The notes under the pieces are model-generated. The model saw only the letters and a program-made list of their open reading frames with translations. It had not been told where the DNA came from and ran no database searches. A DNA stretch of 64,000 nt from Hyposmocoma kahamanoa (Eukaryota; Arthropoda; Insecta; Lepidoptera; Cosmopterigidae): positions 409,610 to 473,609 of the forward strand of contig NW_020654878.1 of NCBI RefSeq assembly GCF_003589595.1, written 5' to 3'. Both the position numbers and the translations under genes were made by a program. This document shows, one piece after another, positions 10,860 to 23,168 of the stretch. The number at the start of each line of letters is the position of its first letter. Position 1 is the first letter of the stretch.

Positions 10860-12904
10860 TTGGTTTTGTTGGTAGTACGTACATTAATATTCTGTGTTGA
10901 CATTGTAATTTCGAATGAGTAGAATAAAGATTATTTGATTAATTTATTTAAAAAAAAATTTCTACTCCTTGTAGGAATCCATTTTACGTGATATTTCGTA
11001 AAAGTTGTAAATTTTTAAATAATTATTTTTAGTAAAGGATATTCACCTTTTTATTCTCCGTCTCTCATTACCAACAAAGACGACGGACAATTAGCGCCCC
11101 TTCCACTTCCCATCTCCCTCTGCAGCTATCCCTCAAGCAAAGGCGCAGTGTACACACAACATTAGTAACGTGTATAACATTTTCAAAGGCCCCCTCTAAT
11201 TGCATCAATTACGATACACTGCTTCGTTTTGCGCGGAGCCTATCTTTGTAAGTAGTAGTCGGACTGTTGCCAGTTAATTCAAAGGCTATCAAAAATCTTT
11301 TCTTTAATTCTACTTTACAAGATGGTCGAAATAAATATCAGTACCACCACAGTTTGGACGTCCAAACTTTGCCCCATAAATTGAAAACTCATATAGTGTA
11401 ATGCCAACTAATATCAAATTTTAAAGTCAAGAGTTATTTTAATTATTACTTCAATAGCATGGACTTCCACATATATGTACCAGAAATTATCGCTGTTAAA
11501 TTCATTTCGCTGTACTGCTTACGTTTCTAAACCGTGTCCCAATCTTCCTGTTACCATCGTTAGAGCATTTTCCTATTTCGCAACTTTGGTCGTGTTCTAC
11601 AAATTTCGGTGGCCTTCGGCAATTTCGGTTAATTTTTCGGTAACTCGATAACGTTACGGGCTAATTGGTGGGTCGCTAAAGCTATTGTACTAATTACGTA
11701 ATACCATACTTTGTTCTAAGTTTTAATGTTGTCATTTAAGACAATTTTCCTTTGGGAAATAATAAAAAAGACAATTAAATAAAAGTATAATTATGTTGGG
11801 ATTAACTTGTTTCTTGAGCCAATATTTTTGGGTAAAACAATTTAAAATAGTCTTTGGAAAGTAATATCTATCATTATAGCGTTTAGCATTTGTTTTAGAA
11901 GATAGTCATTATTAGATTAGGGTTCTTCTTGTAATAATGTAATCGTTTGGCGTAGTGGCATACACTATATTATTGTGATCCAAAACTCAGCGACGCCGAA
12001 AACGTTTCTAGTAGCCGCCATTAAAGCCTCAAGTGTGCAGGTGTTAGGGCACGCAGGACACAATGTGAAGTGGGCCATAGTTTGAATGGCACCGCACAAT
12101 CGAGGTGACTACCATCCGGCGAAGTGAGTCAGAAGCCTATTTAACGCTCTAGAACGGCCGTGGCAATTTGTGTCCCGGAGGAGGACTCTCAGAAGGCGGG
12201 ACGAAGATAGAGTAGATAGGTTGTTTTATCCTGCCAATATACATTACAATTCAGCTTTGATTGTCTTAAATGTCAGTTTTTTAATTGAACCTGGTACTTT
12301 GTTTGAGATATCATTACTTTACATTATGAAACATTTAGACACACACAAACACTTTTTTCTTAAAATTGCATAATTTTTGATAATTAAAGTTGAACTAAAA
12401 TTATTCCACTTAACTCTTTAACTCTTTTTTCACCTCTTTTTTCTTCCTTCCTCGAAAGAACGGTTTAGTTAACAAATATTATTGCTACTCAACAAACATT
12501 TAAAAGCTATAGGGTACATGCCGTCACAAGTGTACAAACTATCGCCCTCTCAATAAAAAACAAACTTGTTCTTCCACTAGGCTACCACCACTCAATTTAT
12601 TATATCTTATTTTAAAAAGGCAGACGACAAAACCTATCGTATTGCTATCACATAAAACACTTTTTAATTAAGCAACTAGCAGCAAGCGGTACGGTTCTCT
12701 TTTCTATATCTATGGTTCTCTTAACAACGCCCTGGCAAATGTCAGCGTGGGTCACGGCGGCATTCACGCTGAGCCAGCGTAATTGCGCCGCTTTGATTTG
12801 AAAATAACGTTATTTGTTATTTTTCTGTTTAAAGCTTGTTATTTTTATTCATAAATTAGTAATATCGAATTTTGTATCAATAATAATCACCAGTTAGTGA
12901 AGTG

Positions 12905-13130
12905 TTTTAATCGCCGTATTCGAGAGGCTTGCACACCGGTTTTCTTGGTGTCGCCATCTCTCAGGTCCCGGGTTCGATTCCCGGCCTTGTCAGTGTAGAA
13001 AACTAACTTTTCTATATTGCCCTGGGTTTGGGTGTTTGTGGTACCCTCGTTGTTTCATAATACAAGTGATTTAGTTACTTACTTTAAAATCGGAGTAACA
13101 TACGTGATGTTGTCTAATGTTTATTTATAA
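12905..13130 (+). mobile_element. tRNA-derived SINE, family C
   Basis: B-box GGGTTCGATTCCCGG at about 12969, an eroded A-box part upstream, then the body 'gtagaaaactaac..ctgggtttgggtgtttgtggtaccctcg' which I recognise as common in Lepidoptera. Not a functional tRNA, since the anticodon arm is broken. Confidence 0.7.
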
Positions 13131-13135
13131 TTTAT

Positions 13136-13248
13136 TAATACAAAGATCGAACACTTAGAAAAAGTTCCTTCGATCCGGCCGGATTCGAACCGACGTCCTC
13201 TAGCAAACCGTGCCAGACGCTTTGCCAACTAAGCCACGGAACGAACCA
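13136..13248 (-). mobile_element. tRNA-like SINE, family D
   Basis: On the reverse strand: CCGTGGCTTAGTTGG (A-box region), a weak anticodon stem with no T before the anticodon, GGTTCGAATCC (B-box), then a tail ending near 'gatctttgtattaat'. A second copy lies at 58219. The mismatched acceptor stem argues against a working tRNA gene. Confidence 0.65.
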
Positions 13249-14353
13249 GCGGACCTCACGAATTTCTCTACGTGCTTGTTTTTGTTTTCACAAAAAAAAA
13301 TTGAATATCATATTGGTGAAACGTCCTCACATTTAATAAAATGTTTAATTCATATTTATTTATTTTACAAAAAAAATGACAATCATGGTAGTTAAATATC
13401 ACGATATACAACAAATAATAATATTGTAATGGTATTTGATGGTTCCACTAAGTACGTAGTCTTGTCATGAAAGTGAATAAAGCTTTCTATATATTTTTTA
13501 TTTTTTAAATTATTACGCATCTATACAGTTATCGTATTGGCAATTTTAATACTACATCGGATCCTTCAATGGTATTCGCACCTTCGTACCTTCACCATTC
13601 TGCCCTCTTTATCATGACTAATCTAAACGACGTTTTTATAAGCGGTTATTTTTATATCTTATTTATTTTCAGTTTTATTGTTAATCAAAATCACCGTAAT
13701 ATAAACTTTTTAAGGAAAAAAAACCTTCACCGAAACGCAAATATGTTAGTTATGACAAGGAGGGCAGTATCGTTTACTTAAAAATGGGGGTAAAATGGGA
13801 AAATCCCAAAAGTTGATTCCAGAAGTGAAAAGGCACTTTTATTTGATTTACCAGTCAAAAAACAACATCAATCGGGTTTTTGAACGTACACCTTATTTTG
13901 CTAAGAATTATGACTTGATAGTAGATAGAACGTGTTTTTGAATATTTCATTAACGCTATGTCGAATGTCAGTTACCATTGTCGGCTTCGCAGTCGCACGG
14001 CTACGGAAGGGTACGCTACGGAAGGGTGGCTGTTACCGTCCCACCGCGCCCGCAACGGTGGTGGCGCTAAATTGGATTTGCCTTTCTGCTCTCGAATGTG
14101 CCGATTGAACGATACTTCACCCATAATGCCTTTTGATGTTTGATTTGGAATCTTGGAATATTTTGGTATATTGAAAAAAAGGATTTACGTTGACAGATGT
14201 GTATAAGGCATGACAGCAGTTTTCAAATAAGGCCATGTAATAAGTAGGCTTTATTTATCTGGTGGGAAATGACATACTAGATTGAACTTCACTTCACAAT
14301 GTACGTGTATGGAATTGCGTGTAATGGGTACATGTGTGATGTACAGTAAGAGC
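13249..14353. other. Unassigned intron sequence
   Basis: No coding similarity. A GC-richer patch at 13970-14060 contains repeated 'acggaagggt' units (13999 and 14016), too short to classify. Confidence 0.35.
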
Positions 14354-14632
14354 ATTTTTTTAATAATGTCAAGTGACGGGACAAACACGTCGTGCGCCTG
14401 GTGTTGAGTGACATACCAGTTGCAGTGACACTCAGAGCTTGAATTCGCAAAGATCTGATGGACACTGCCACTGGGTAACGACCCTTAGACATAAGTTGTC
14501 AAGTCTCAGGTGTAATTTTTACCCTTCAAAACCTGAGCGTACTAATGCTGACATTATTGCTTGGCGGCAGAAATAGGAAAGGTGGCAGTGCTTCTTTGGA
14601 CGAACTCTTTCAGAAGGAGTACTACTGCTACT
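14354..14632 (-). repeat. Family A repeat, copy 4
   Basis: Nearly complete reverse copy from the T-rich end (complement of the A-tail) to the ACTACTGCTACT end, with several small internal deletions. Confidence 0.85.
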
Positions 14633-15230
14633 AAATTTATATACCATTCGACTGTTAAGTAGTTTTTGAACTTCACTACGACAATTCATGATGACCAGAG
14701 CTCAATATGGTCAATTTCTTTGTCCATTTTGATTTGAAAGAAGAAAATACAAGCCATGAGAAAGTCACATCGCGCATAAATAAAATAAGCAGGTGGAAAT
14801 ATGCACAACGCTGAGGGGAGCGACCACGCACTCCGGGGATATGAATATTTGATATCTCCCTGCTATCCCCCTCACCGCCACTCCTGTCCTGGCCCTTTGG
14901 CACTCCGGGGGTCCCGCGGGCACAAGTCGAAACTCTTGTATTATGCAAACAAGCACTGACAGTCGGTGCTAACGATGCTTTATTGCGAATTGGAAACTTT
15001 TTCGATATTGCAAAACTGTTTAATAATAATAATAGTAATAATAATATTGTTTACTTATTTTATAATGGACTAAAATTTTCAATGTTGTGTCTGTCCCTAT
15101 GAGATACTGGAGACCGTACTAGGCAACTACACCTGTATAACAGTTCACCAGGCCCTCATCCTCTTAGAGAGGTCTTAAGTAAACCAATAATCTTATAAGA
15201 AAAACCATTACACTGTTGAGCAATAAAAAT
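14633..15230. other. Unassigned sequence with an (AAT)n tract
   Basis: A GC-rich block at 14805-14935 (ACTCCGGGG twice) is unassigned. An (AAT)n microsatellite lies at 15023-15049. Nothing else supported. Confidence 0.4.
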
Positions 15231-15420
15231 TTCGCCAAGTAGTAAGGTGAGCGCAATTGCGTTCCGGTTTTGAAAGGTAAGGCTGTTGGTGGCTATTGTT
15301 GTCACAGGGTGACGGGCGCAGTAGAAGTGTCCTTCAGACCTTTGCGATGTAAAGCTCTAAGTGGCAACGCAACTGTTATGGATAGGCGTGTCGCTTGCCA
15401 CCAGGCGCACAATTTGATAC
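15231..15420 (+). repeat. Family A repeat, copy 5 (5'-truncated, tail missing)
   Basis: Starts inside the element at the CCAAGYAGTAA box and runs to GGCGCACAATTTGAT, lacking the first third. It also has a deletion of the CATGGGACTTGTCAA region. Confidence 0.8.
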
Positions 15421-15589
15421 ACGAAGCAAAATAGGAACAGCGTCAATGATCTGTAAGATGGGGTAAAAGGTAAGGTATTGGGAAGGCAACAACGAGTATG
15501 GAATACTGTTTCATATTCTCCATGACAAGAATGATAACATTGCGGGAAAAGTGTAGGCGTTATAGAGATTCGTTGTGATTTTATTGACA

Positions 15590-16135
15590 GCTAAATTTTG
15601 TTTGAACAGCTCAAATGTTACGTTGAAATTGGCTTTAATACACTTTGCCGTAGAATATTCAACGATGACAACAACTCATATATTTTGTATGCCCCTAAAA
15701 ATGTACATAATTTCATTTAAAAAAAATATATCCATTTTATTAACCTTAGAACTATGTCCACACTTAGAAGTAAGGTCCACGATTCCTTTATGGGTAACTG
15801 TATATGTTTTTACTATAAGATTCCAGAGCATATTATAATAATCACCTTTTCCTAAGTTCAAAATTTACATTAAAAGCATTTTATTGAAAAGTCATATTAC
15901 AAAACTGAAGACTACGTGTTAGATAAAGATGTATGGAAAGACGACATGGGTCTTGATTCACACAAATTTGATACAAAGTGTATTCCACAGCATTTTAGTT
16001 TATTTGGAAAGAGCAATCCCTAGAGTTTGATGCTCATTCTTCTCAGGAAAGTCATTACAGTGATCGAGCTGTGGCTTAAAAATTGACTATTTATCTTTGG
16101 AATAAATGACTTTTTAACTTTGACTTTAACGTTTT
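15590..16135 (+). mobile_element. Jockey-like LINE, 3'-terminal fragment (5'-truncated)
   Basis: The sequence matches, in opposite orientation, the 3' part of the LINE at 60447-62270: 'gaagactacgtgttagataaag', 'gtatggaaagacgacatg' and 'cacaaatttgat' are shared almost exactly. It ends in CTTTGGAATAAATGAC and ACTTTGACTTTAACG, the family's CTTTGA-type tail. The coding frame is broken by many stops. Confidence 0.8.
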
Positions 16136-16487
16136 TGAGACGAGCTTGCACGTGACAAAACATTAAACGAAAAACACCTAATGACAAATGAGAGAGACCT
16201 ATACTTATTATTACTTATATGCTTTCAACTCTGCAGGCCAACTCTATTGCTCTGTTTGTGATCGGGCATTTAAACAAAATACTCATACGGTGGCTGTTAT
16301 CGACATCGATAAGGAGGTCTCGTGATGACACGAGAATATACTTTAGGAAGAAATTCCTTAATATACACACATATACGGGAGCAACATGATTGCTTCAGCA
16401 ACAGCTTACATTCATCACTTGTAATGTTACATCATGGATAGGGTCCGTGTAATCGCGACGACACATCTCCAACATCCCCCAATTAAT
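16136..16487. other. Unassigned intron sequence
   Basis: No feature recognised. Confidence 0.35.
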
Positions 16488-16580
16488 GCGGCGGGGAGCG
16501 GGGGCGCGTGGGCGCGTGTTTGGGGCGCGGGTTATCGGAGAGCCCATTCGTCACGCAATGTCAAAGCAAACCGGGCATGC
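16488..16580. promoter_or_regulatory. GC-rich island with G-runs
   Basis: A compact GC-rich block (GCGGCGGGGAGCGGGGGCGC and onward) in AT-rich surroundings, with at least four G-runs of three or more and the palindrome GGGCATGCCC. No repeat match; a regulatory element is possible but unproven. Confidence 0.25.
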
Positions 16581-16758
16581 CCGGGGACATGATTATTACG
16601 AGTAGTAGATTCATTTATACTTAGAGTAGGATCTCACTTGGTTTTGGTACTTAACGACTATTTTGCCGTAGCAACAACTGTGAGAAATTAATTGATTAGG
16701 AACATAATTGTGAGGAGCGAACGCTTGAATAAACAAATTATACATGGTGAAAGAAGAA

Positions 16759-16840
16759 CGGTTATAGCTCAGTGGGAGAGCGGTTACATCTCATTGCAGT
16801 GGTCGGCAGTTTGAACTGGACCTACAACAATTAAACATCC
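16759..16840 (+). mobile_element. tRNA-derived SINE head, family B fragment
   Basis: A-box-like TATAGCTCAGTGGGAG and a decayed B-box (CAGTTTGAACTGG), with the same spacing as the family B copy at 2501. No body recognised downstream. Confidence 0.6.
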
Positions 16841-17299
16841 TGTTACAACCTCAGAATACACTACTTACCATGTTTCGTATAAATAGTAACCCAAACACAT
16901 TACAAGCCGACGTTCACGGGTCGTGTAAAGGGGAACCCGGCGCGCCACGCGACACGCGACTCGCGGCACGCGGCAGTAATGAGCACTCGATGGCGGAGTT
17001 GATTCTATTCTATTGTGTTGTTACGGCACAAGTGCTGTTGTCGGATGACATTGTTTGTGTATCAACTTGTGCCTTTGTTACAAGTTATTTGTTCATCGAT
17101 GTAGTGCGGGTGACAGGTTAATTATTCGTTGTATAACTGAACAATGATTGTATAGTTCACGTAAGGTAATACAGGGCATTGGATAGAGTCAAAACTAATT
17201 GGTTATCATTAACAAAGATGATAGATAAGTTGGTGTGAAAGTGAAAATGGCATCAGAATTATTTGGGGATTGAAAAGCAATCGTACGTAGCATTTTTTT
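16841..17299. other. Unassigned intron sequence
   Basis: A GC-richer patch at 16905-16995 shows repeated CGCGACxCGCG units. No coding support. Confidence 0.3.
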
Positions 17300-17500
17300 A
17301 ATGTACAAAAGGTTGTGGAATTATACATCTATTTGCCAGGTTTTCATTTTCTAATTTGTCACCCTTAGAGGCGGAACATTTTCTTCGAATTCGAACTGGA
17401 CCACTACGAAGGTATACCCGCTCTAGCAAAAAAATGCGTAACATACACAAAAAAATATAGTCGAATTGAACTTCCTCCTTTTTTGAAGTCGGTTAAAAAT
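17300..17500 (-). repeat. Family E interspersed repeat, copy 1
   Basis: Family E ends in CCTCCTTTTTTGAAGTCGGTT (read on the plus strand), preceded by 'gcgtaacatac', a run of A and 'cgaattga', with 'caccctta.agg.gga' further in. This copy keeps that end and loses the other. The family is common in lepidopteran DNA but I cannot name its class. Confidence 0.75.
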
Positions 17501-18055
17501 GGACGTCTGCTTGGCCACAATCTCGATTTTACACGTTTTCCACTCTGGCCTTGAATAGCCCTAAATTGTGGCTTGCGATAAAACGGATGCCGTGCAGAGT
17601 ATTTAATTCCTTTGCCATACACATCAGAAAGAGTAAACTGGACACGTGCATGTGCACTTTGATGTGGGTCGACTGTAAAAGGTCGGCGGCGGCTTCTGAC
17701 GTTTTTTCGAAATGTTTAGGTTTTAAAAAGAAACTAAATATTGTTTACCCATTGACTTACCAACAAAGGTAGGTCAATGCATCAACCGTTGTATATTACT
17801 TATTATTTTTTATTATTAGTGTCATGAGTCTATTACTACCTTATGATATTCATATTTTTTTGAGAAAATACTCCACTAGTTTTGTTATTAAAAAAAATCG
17901 TCCGATTGGAGTCGAACATTTTCTATTCATTTTCAATGTTTTTTTGCACTTTAACTTGTACTTTAGCAGCTAAGTAAATAACGTTACTAAAAATAATCAC
18001 TTAAATAATCTTCGCAAAAAAACAAAAATACGATCTTAATTTTTTTTACTTTAGA
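17501..18055. other. Unassigned intron sequence
   Basis: No feature recognised; AT-rich after 17780. Confidence 0.35.
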
Positions 18056-18175
18056 CCCGCACTAGAGAAATTCTGTGTCGCGAGTGCCTTGGACATACAC
18101 ATAGACTACCACAAATTACACCCAAACTCCCGATAGAAATACAGATAGACCATACAAATATTGATGAAGATGATG
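18056..18175 (-). mobile_element. tRNA-derived SINE, family F, body only
   Basis: Shares 'cgcactagagaaa', 'tgtgtcgcgagtgcc', 'caaattacacccaaactc' and 'gaccatacaaatatt' with the better copies at 21636, 30170, 36903 and 59692. It breaks off before the tRNA-like head, so it is 5'-truncated. Confidence 0.75.
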
Positions 18176-19032
18176 ATAATAAAGCGGATGCACCAAAACA
18201 GGAATGTAATTAATGTCAGTTATACGGAAACAATGTATCGAAATATAGTAAATAATTAAAAAAGAAACTGTAGGGTACTTCATTAAAACAGATCAAATCG
18301 ATTTTACGCCGAGTGAAATATGACATCCGTTCAGGATTATAATCCAGCGAGCATCAGTAAGTAATTTGTCATAAGATTATTTAAATATTTTAAAGTACTT
18401 TAGGTACTTGTTCTAATCTAATATCGATTGTTTCTGGTCAATAGGTTATTTTGTCGGTTTTTAGGTGTAGTTTCAGTTTTAATTTTTGGTCGAATTCGGT
18501 AAGAATTTACTATTTTCATTTTGTCTACAAATAATTACGATGAACATAAAATATCGCAATGTATTCGGAAACACATTGTCATATCCATGATTATCAATCA
18601 GTCAAAACATTTTTATCCGGCGTTCGTAATTCAAAACAGAGAACGAGGAAAATTGCCCATAGCGAAAATTCCCTTTAGATATTCCGGTCACAAACTGGCC
18701 GATGGCATTGGGGCGCGCGCAATCAGCGCCCCCAACGTTGCCGCCCTGGGCTATTCATCGTGGGCTAACTGAAGGCGCTTCATCGTGCCCTATCTCCCCT
18801 CGGGCTATAAAACACTATAATAGAAGTGCAAGTTTTTAAAAGTGTAAGTGCGTCACGCTCGGGAAGAGACGTAGTTGTAATACAAGGACTTTTCCTAATT
18901 GGGAAGTCTGTTGAGTCACAAAACGCTCATAATAAACATGACACGACATTGTAACGTGGTATAAGTGATATGAGAAATGATTTTACTATTTTTTTTTAAA
19001 TATCCGCAGATTGTGGTCAAGACTGCGTCCAT
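18176..19032 (+). other. Intron sequence with a TATA-bearing GC-rich block
   Basis: Block 18690-18790 is GC-rich (GGGGCGCGCGC, CAGCGCCCCCAACG) and is followed by TATAAAA at 18806..18812. This is a promoter-like arrangement on the plus strand, but no coding exon follows. The 83-residue frame 18521-18772 resembles nothing I know. Confidence 0.25.
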
Positions 19033-19258
19033 TTTTTTTTAATCAAGTGACGGGACGAACAAGTCGTGAGCCTGGTGGTGAGCGACACGCCTGTCCATAA
19101 CAGTTGCAGTGCCACTCAGAGCTTAAAATCGCAAAGATCTGAGGGATCTGAGATAAAACTAGACAAGTCCAATGTGCACATTCATAATTTCGCCAGCACC
19201 TTTCGAAACCGGAAATCAGTGATGCTCACTTTACTTGGCGGCAGAAACAGGAAATGTT
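19033..19258 (-). repeat. Family A repeat, copy 6
   Basis: Begins with the T-run (complement of the A-tail) and stops at the GCAGAAACAGGAAATG box; the distal end is absent and a central stretch is deleted. Confidence 0.85.
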
Positions 19259-19860
19259 ATTCTAATTTTTGGAACAAAATATTTAAATTCTTTAGAATAA
19301 AATTTCTACAAAGTGTTATAAGCATGCAAAGGAGACGATGGACTGGAAATTAGATTTACTATTTTCCTTTTTAGGTAGCTTTCTTTAATAGAACAATCTG
19401 GAGAATTCTCTCACAAAAACTGTCAGAAACAGCCAAACAAATTGACCACATTGTATGTGAGCCATACATAACATAGCCATCGTCAAAACCCGTCATAACG
19501 GGTGTTATCAATAAAACATACTCATCCGAAAGGAGGGGCACAACAAACTAAAACGATCACTCTAAATTATCGCGAAGCAAATTTTTCCTAACACTACCTC
19601 CATTAGCCCCTATCTTCCCCACGGACAATATCCGTACATCCGCCGCATTGTTGCAGATCCGGCGCGGGGTGATTTCCGCCGATTCGCTTTATGAGCGATT
19701 CCGGCACCACGACAATGAGATTATTAATGAGGGTGGATTCTCCACAAGATAATGAACTTGAAAATCTGTTTGTTTCAATTGTTGTTTGGCGAATCATATT
19801 TGAAAATAACTTCAACTTACTAGTATTACAAATAACTTCATCATCAACTCACTTATACAT
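19259..19860. other. Unassigned intron sequence
   Basis: No feature recognised. Confidence 0.35.
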
Positions 19861-20085
19861 CCCACTGCTGGCCACGGGTCTCCTCTCAGGGGAGGATTTG
19901 GGTCATAGTACGAGCCCGGATTCAAATCCACGGCCTGCTTGAGATGCGGTAAGTCAAACTACTAGGCTTACAGGGTTATAAATAACTTACTAATACGCTT
20001 GCTCGCTAGTTTGGCAACCTTTGGGGGAGGCCTATGTTCAGCAGTGGACGTCTTCCGGCTGATATGATGATTATGATGAAGCTTG
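19861..20085 (+). mobile_element. RTE-like LINE/SINE 3' tail, family G
   Basis: Begins CCCACTGCTGGCCACGGGTC and ends 'aggcctatgttcagcagtggacgt...ctgatatgatgattatgatgaa', the tail with TGATGA-type ending common in lepidopteran RTE-related repeats. A central part is missing relative to copies I know. Confidence 0.7.
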
Positions 20086-20206
20086 TTCGCATGCTTCATG
20101 TCCTACGCAAGTCGCAATGGGTACATTTATAAAATCATTGAACGTGTACCAACTGAACTCTTTCTATGGCACTTTCATGTGGTGTTCTGTGTATGCTGCA
20201 GTGTAG

Positions 20207-20280
20207 AGAGACGGTAGCCCAATCGGAAATATAGAGGGCAACAGTTCGAATCCTTCTGTCGTGGTCGTCATATACACTAT
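20207..20280 (+). mobile_element. tRNA-derived SINE head, family B fragment
   Basis: GGTAGCCCAATCGG (A-box region) and AGTTCGAATCC (B-box) at tRNA-like spacing, then 'tctgtcgtggtcgtcatatac'. Decayed. Confidence 0.6.
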
Positions 20281-20328
20281 GGCTTTTTGTTCAGGAATGA
20301 ACGTTGCACACTTTTGCTAATAATCATA

Positions 20329-20632
20329 TTTTTTTATGACACCAAGTGACGGGAAGAGCAAGTCCAGCGCCTGGTGGAAAGCAACAAGTCTATCCATAAC
20401 AGTTGCAGTGCCACACAGAGCTTTAAATCGCAAAGATCTTAGGGGCACTTCTGCTGCTCCCGTCTCACCTTGAGACATAAGTTGACAAGACCCATGTGCC
20501 TGTAATTTCACCAGTCTCCTTATCCTTCAAAACGCAACGTAGTAATGCTGACATTGCAGTTTGGCGGCAGAAATAGATAAGGTGACAGTACTTCCCTGGA
20601 CGAACTCTTTCACAAGGAGCCCCACTGCTAAT
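20329..20632 (-). repeat. Family A repeat, copy 7 (full length)
   Basis: Complete reverse copy from the T-run to GGAGCCCCACTGCTA; a good reference copy. Confidence 0.9.
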
Positions 20633-21180
20633 AATAAATAAAGAAAGAAACAAGTAACCATAAATTTTGACACGCTACGGCCGTATCTATGTTGCCTAAC
20701 TTACCGTGACTGACATATTGAAAAACCCTACAAGGCAATAAAAATAAGTCCGCTACCCGCGTTAAGTGGAATAAGGGAGAGACGGATGAGACAGATAGGA
20801 TTAGACCCGGTTGCGGCGTCGCTTGGCTTATTAGCTTACAACGAGTTTTAACTTAATAGCTTTTATTATAATGATGTCTTTTACATCAACAATGCATGGC
20901 TTGAGAACACAATGCATGATTCTTGACTTTTGTGCAAATGTGCGTAAAAGATCAACGATAAAAGAAACGTCAAAAAGGTCAAACTCGCTTTGAACATGTT
21001 AGAATACCTTACGGTGAGTCTTATACACTGTAAATATCATGTAAATGTCAAGAAGTAGGCAGTACTCGTAAGAAATAGACAGTTAAAATATTTGTGACGG
21101 TGAATGTATAGTAAAAATATTTTCTTCTAATTTGATTTGAAACCCCATTTTGCCAACGGGGCTGACATGACTTCAATCCT
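20633..21180. other. Unassigned intron sequence
   Basis: No feature recognised. Confidence 0.35.
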
Positions 21181-21430
21181 TTTTAATCGACTTCAAACAA
21201 ACGAGATTCTCAATTTGACGGTAGTTTTTTTGGATATAGTTACGCGATAATTAACTCCGGCCGGCATTTGTGAACCGATTTTGATAATTCTTTTTTGTTG
21301 GAAAGAAGGTACATCAGAAGTGATCCCATTTAAATTTGAAGAAAATGTTCCACCTCGAAGGGTGGCAAAGTAGGGGATAAAGACTTTTCAGGACGGTTTT
21401 TTAGTGCTCTGTACTGAGATTATTTAGAAA
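21181..21430 (+). repeat. Family E interspersed repeat, copy 2
   Basis: Forward copy: TTTTAATCGACTTCAAA, GAACCGATTTTGATAATTC, TTGTTGGAAAGAAGG, 'tgatcccatttaaatttgaagaaaatgttccacct', and the far end GTGCTCTGTACTGAGATTAT. It shows both ends of the family and the uninterrupted 'ccacctcgaagggtgg' site discussed for copy 5. Confidence 0.82.
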
Positions 21431-21635
21431 AGACTCGTGCCCACTAGTGGGACAAATAGCGGGTTGTCAATGGTTGTGAAGCAATTAAAGTCCGTAGGGA
21501 TCTGCCTTCCATTAAGGAGACATATATATGATTTTTTATTTATGCGTATTTTTTTAAGTGTGCTCTATATCCAATGCGCAATAAGTCAAATGACCTCCGT
21601 CTCACCTCTTGGAAAGGCACACAGTCACAGCCCGC

Positions 21636-21786
21636 ACTAGGTAAACCTGTATCGTGGGTACCACGGACATAAAACCAAAAATTACACCCAAACTCAAGAA
21701 ATGCATGTTGGTCTAACAAATGGCCTGAATCGAACGCGGGAACTGCGTGGCAGAATACATGGTAACCGTTCGGCCACAGAGGTAGT
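21636..21786 (-). mobile_element. tRNA-derived SINE, family F
   Basis: Reverse strand: GTGGCCGAACGGTTACCATG (A-box region), GCGTTCGATTCAGG (B-box), then the family F body to CTAGTGCGGGC. Complete apart from small changes. Confidence 0.82.
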
Positions 21787-22880
21787 TTTGAAAAGGCCCA
21801 AGTTATAGCGTTCGGGGAACCAATTTCGGAAGCTAACAATGCATAGTAATAGAAAAAAATGAAGCGATGAAAACAATTTTCTTTTTAAATAATAAGTTTA
21901 ATTAAATACGATATTGTCGTACTAAAGTTGCGACACAACTAACGTATTCGAAAACACCTCACGATATTATGTTTCCCGTAGTTTCTATGAGGCATAATAA
22001 ACTTCGCCACCCTCTGTACAAGTCCAATATTGTTCCGCCAATTGGCAAATGACCCGTGAACCATTAACTTACATGAGCTGCCATTGTCGAGCCGTACTTT
22101 CTGGAGGGCGTCGCGTCTATTACAAAACAATCATAATTTTACGATACCAGCCCTTCGACTCAACACCAGCTGCAGTGGTCGGAAGTCTTCACGATGGCAT
22201 TATGCGATTCAACACTCGAGTGAATCAAATTTTCTCTATTGTACGAGAAAAATGTCAATGGCAACAAAGGACAGACACGAGCGGCCTGAAAAGTAATCTA
22301 CTTACTCATGTATATAGGGTATGAAATAAAAGTAAAAAATATTACTTCCTTTCCATATCAAAAAATGTGCATATGCTCTGGCCATGAGATCGTACGTCAA
22401 AAGTGTTTTTATCACGTGAAATAATACAAAGTACATGAACTAAAATTATGAATCATTTTACAACACTCCTATTTAAGATTTTAAAAAGTTGTCGACTAAT
22501 TTCGTTCGTAGAATCTTGAAACTTCTCACGTGAAATGTTATCATTTTGCAGATGTGGTCTATAAGATGCGAAAATAATACTAAAAACTAATAAAAAAAGC
22601 GCTTTTGCGCGCTGGTTCCGACTCGTATTCCTTTCGAATCCGAGACTATACAAATCTAGACAACTCTGATTCACTTCGGATGTCGCTTGTGCACTAACTC
22701 CGATTGGAATCCGAGAAATACGAATATTGTACACCTAGAGACGAAAACGATCTCTGTGACATTTCGGACCGTCATTTCTTGGATTCGGAACCGATACGAA
22801 GCGGACGTAGTACGCAACCGCTTTTCAATTCTAACTTCTGAACGTGATTGTTTAATTTTTTTTATTATTAAAGTAGTTTT
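21787..22880. other. Unassigned intron sequence
   Basis: Frames of 60-90 residues overlap on both strands here but show no motif, and none stands out in composition. Nothing else supported. Confidence 0.35.
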
Positions 22881-23168
22881 AGTAGCAGAAGAGGTTCTCG
22901 TGAAAGAGTTCGTCCAGGGTAGTACTGCCACCTTACCTATTTCTGCCGCTAAGCAGTAATGTCAGCATTACAGTGTTTCGGTTTTGAAGGGTAAGCGTGC
23001 TGGTGAAATTACAGGCACATGGGACTTGTCAACTTATGTCTCAGGGTGAAGGGCGCAGTGGCAGTGCCTCTCAGATCTTTGCGATTTAAAGAGACAGACG
23101 GACAGGTGTGTAGCTTACCGTCAGGCGCACGAGTTGTTCGTCCCGTCACTAGATATTATAAAAAAAAA
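22881..23168 (+). repeat. Family A repeat, copy 8 (internal deletion)
   Basis: Both ends present (AGTAGCAGAAG start; TATAAAAAAAA end). The stretch between the TTTAAAG box and GGACAGG, about 25 bp, is deleted relative to other copies. Confidence 0.88.

Larger units (their letters stand above)
8873..12890. other. Intron sequence; CRE sites and one hairpin, otherwise nothing
   Basis: This 4 kb is unusually free of recognisable repeats for this window. It holds two CRE sites and a 19-bp stem (listed separately). Around 12000-12240 a GC-richer stretch ('gccgccattaaagcctca', 'ccggaggaggactctcag') may be an old LINE fragment, but I could not assign it. Confidence 0.35.

Noticed and set aside
12905..12995. 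Functional tRNA gene
   Set aside because: Good B-box but a broken anticodon arm and a SINE body attached.
13180..13248. Functional tRNA gene on the reverse strand
   Set aside because: Has A- and B-box-like sequences, but the acceptor stem is mismatched and position 33 is not T; a second degenerate copy exists at 58260, so it is a SINE head.
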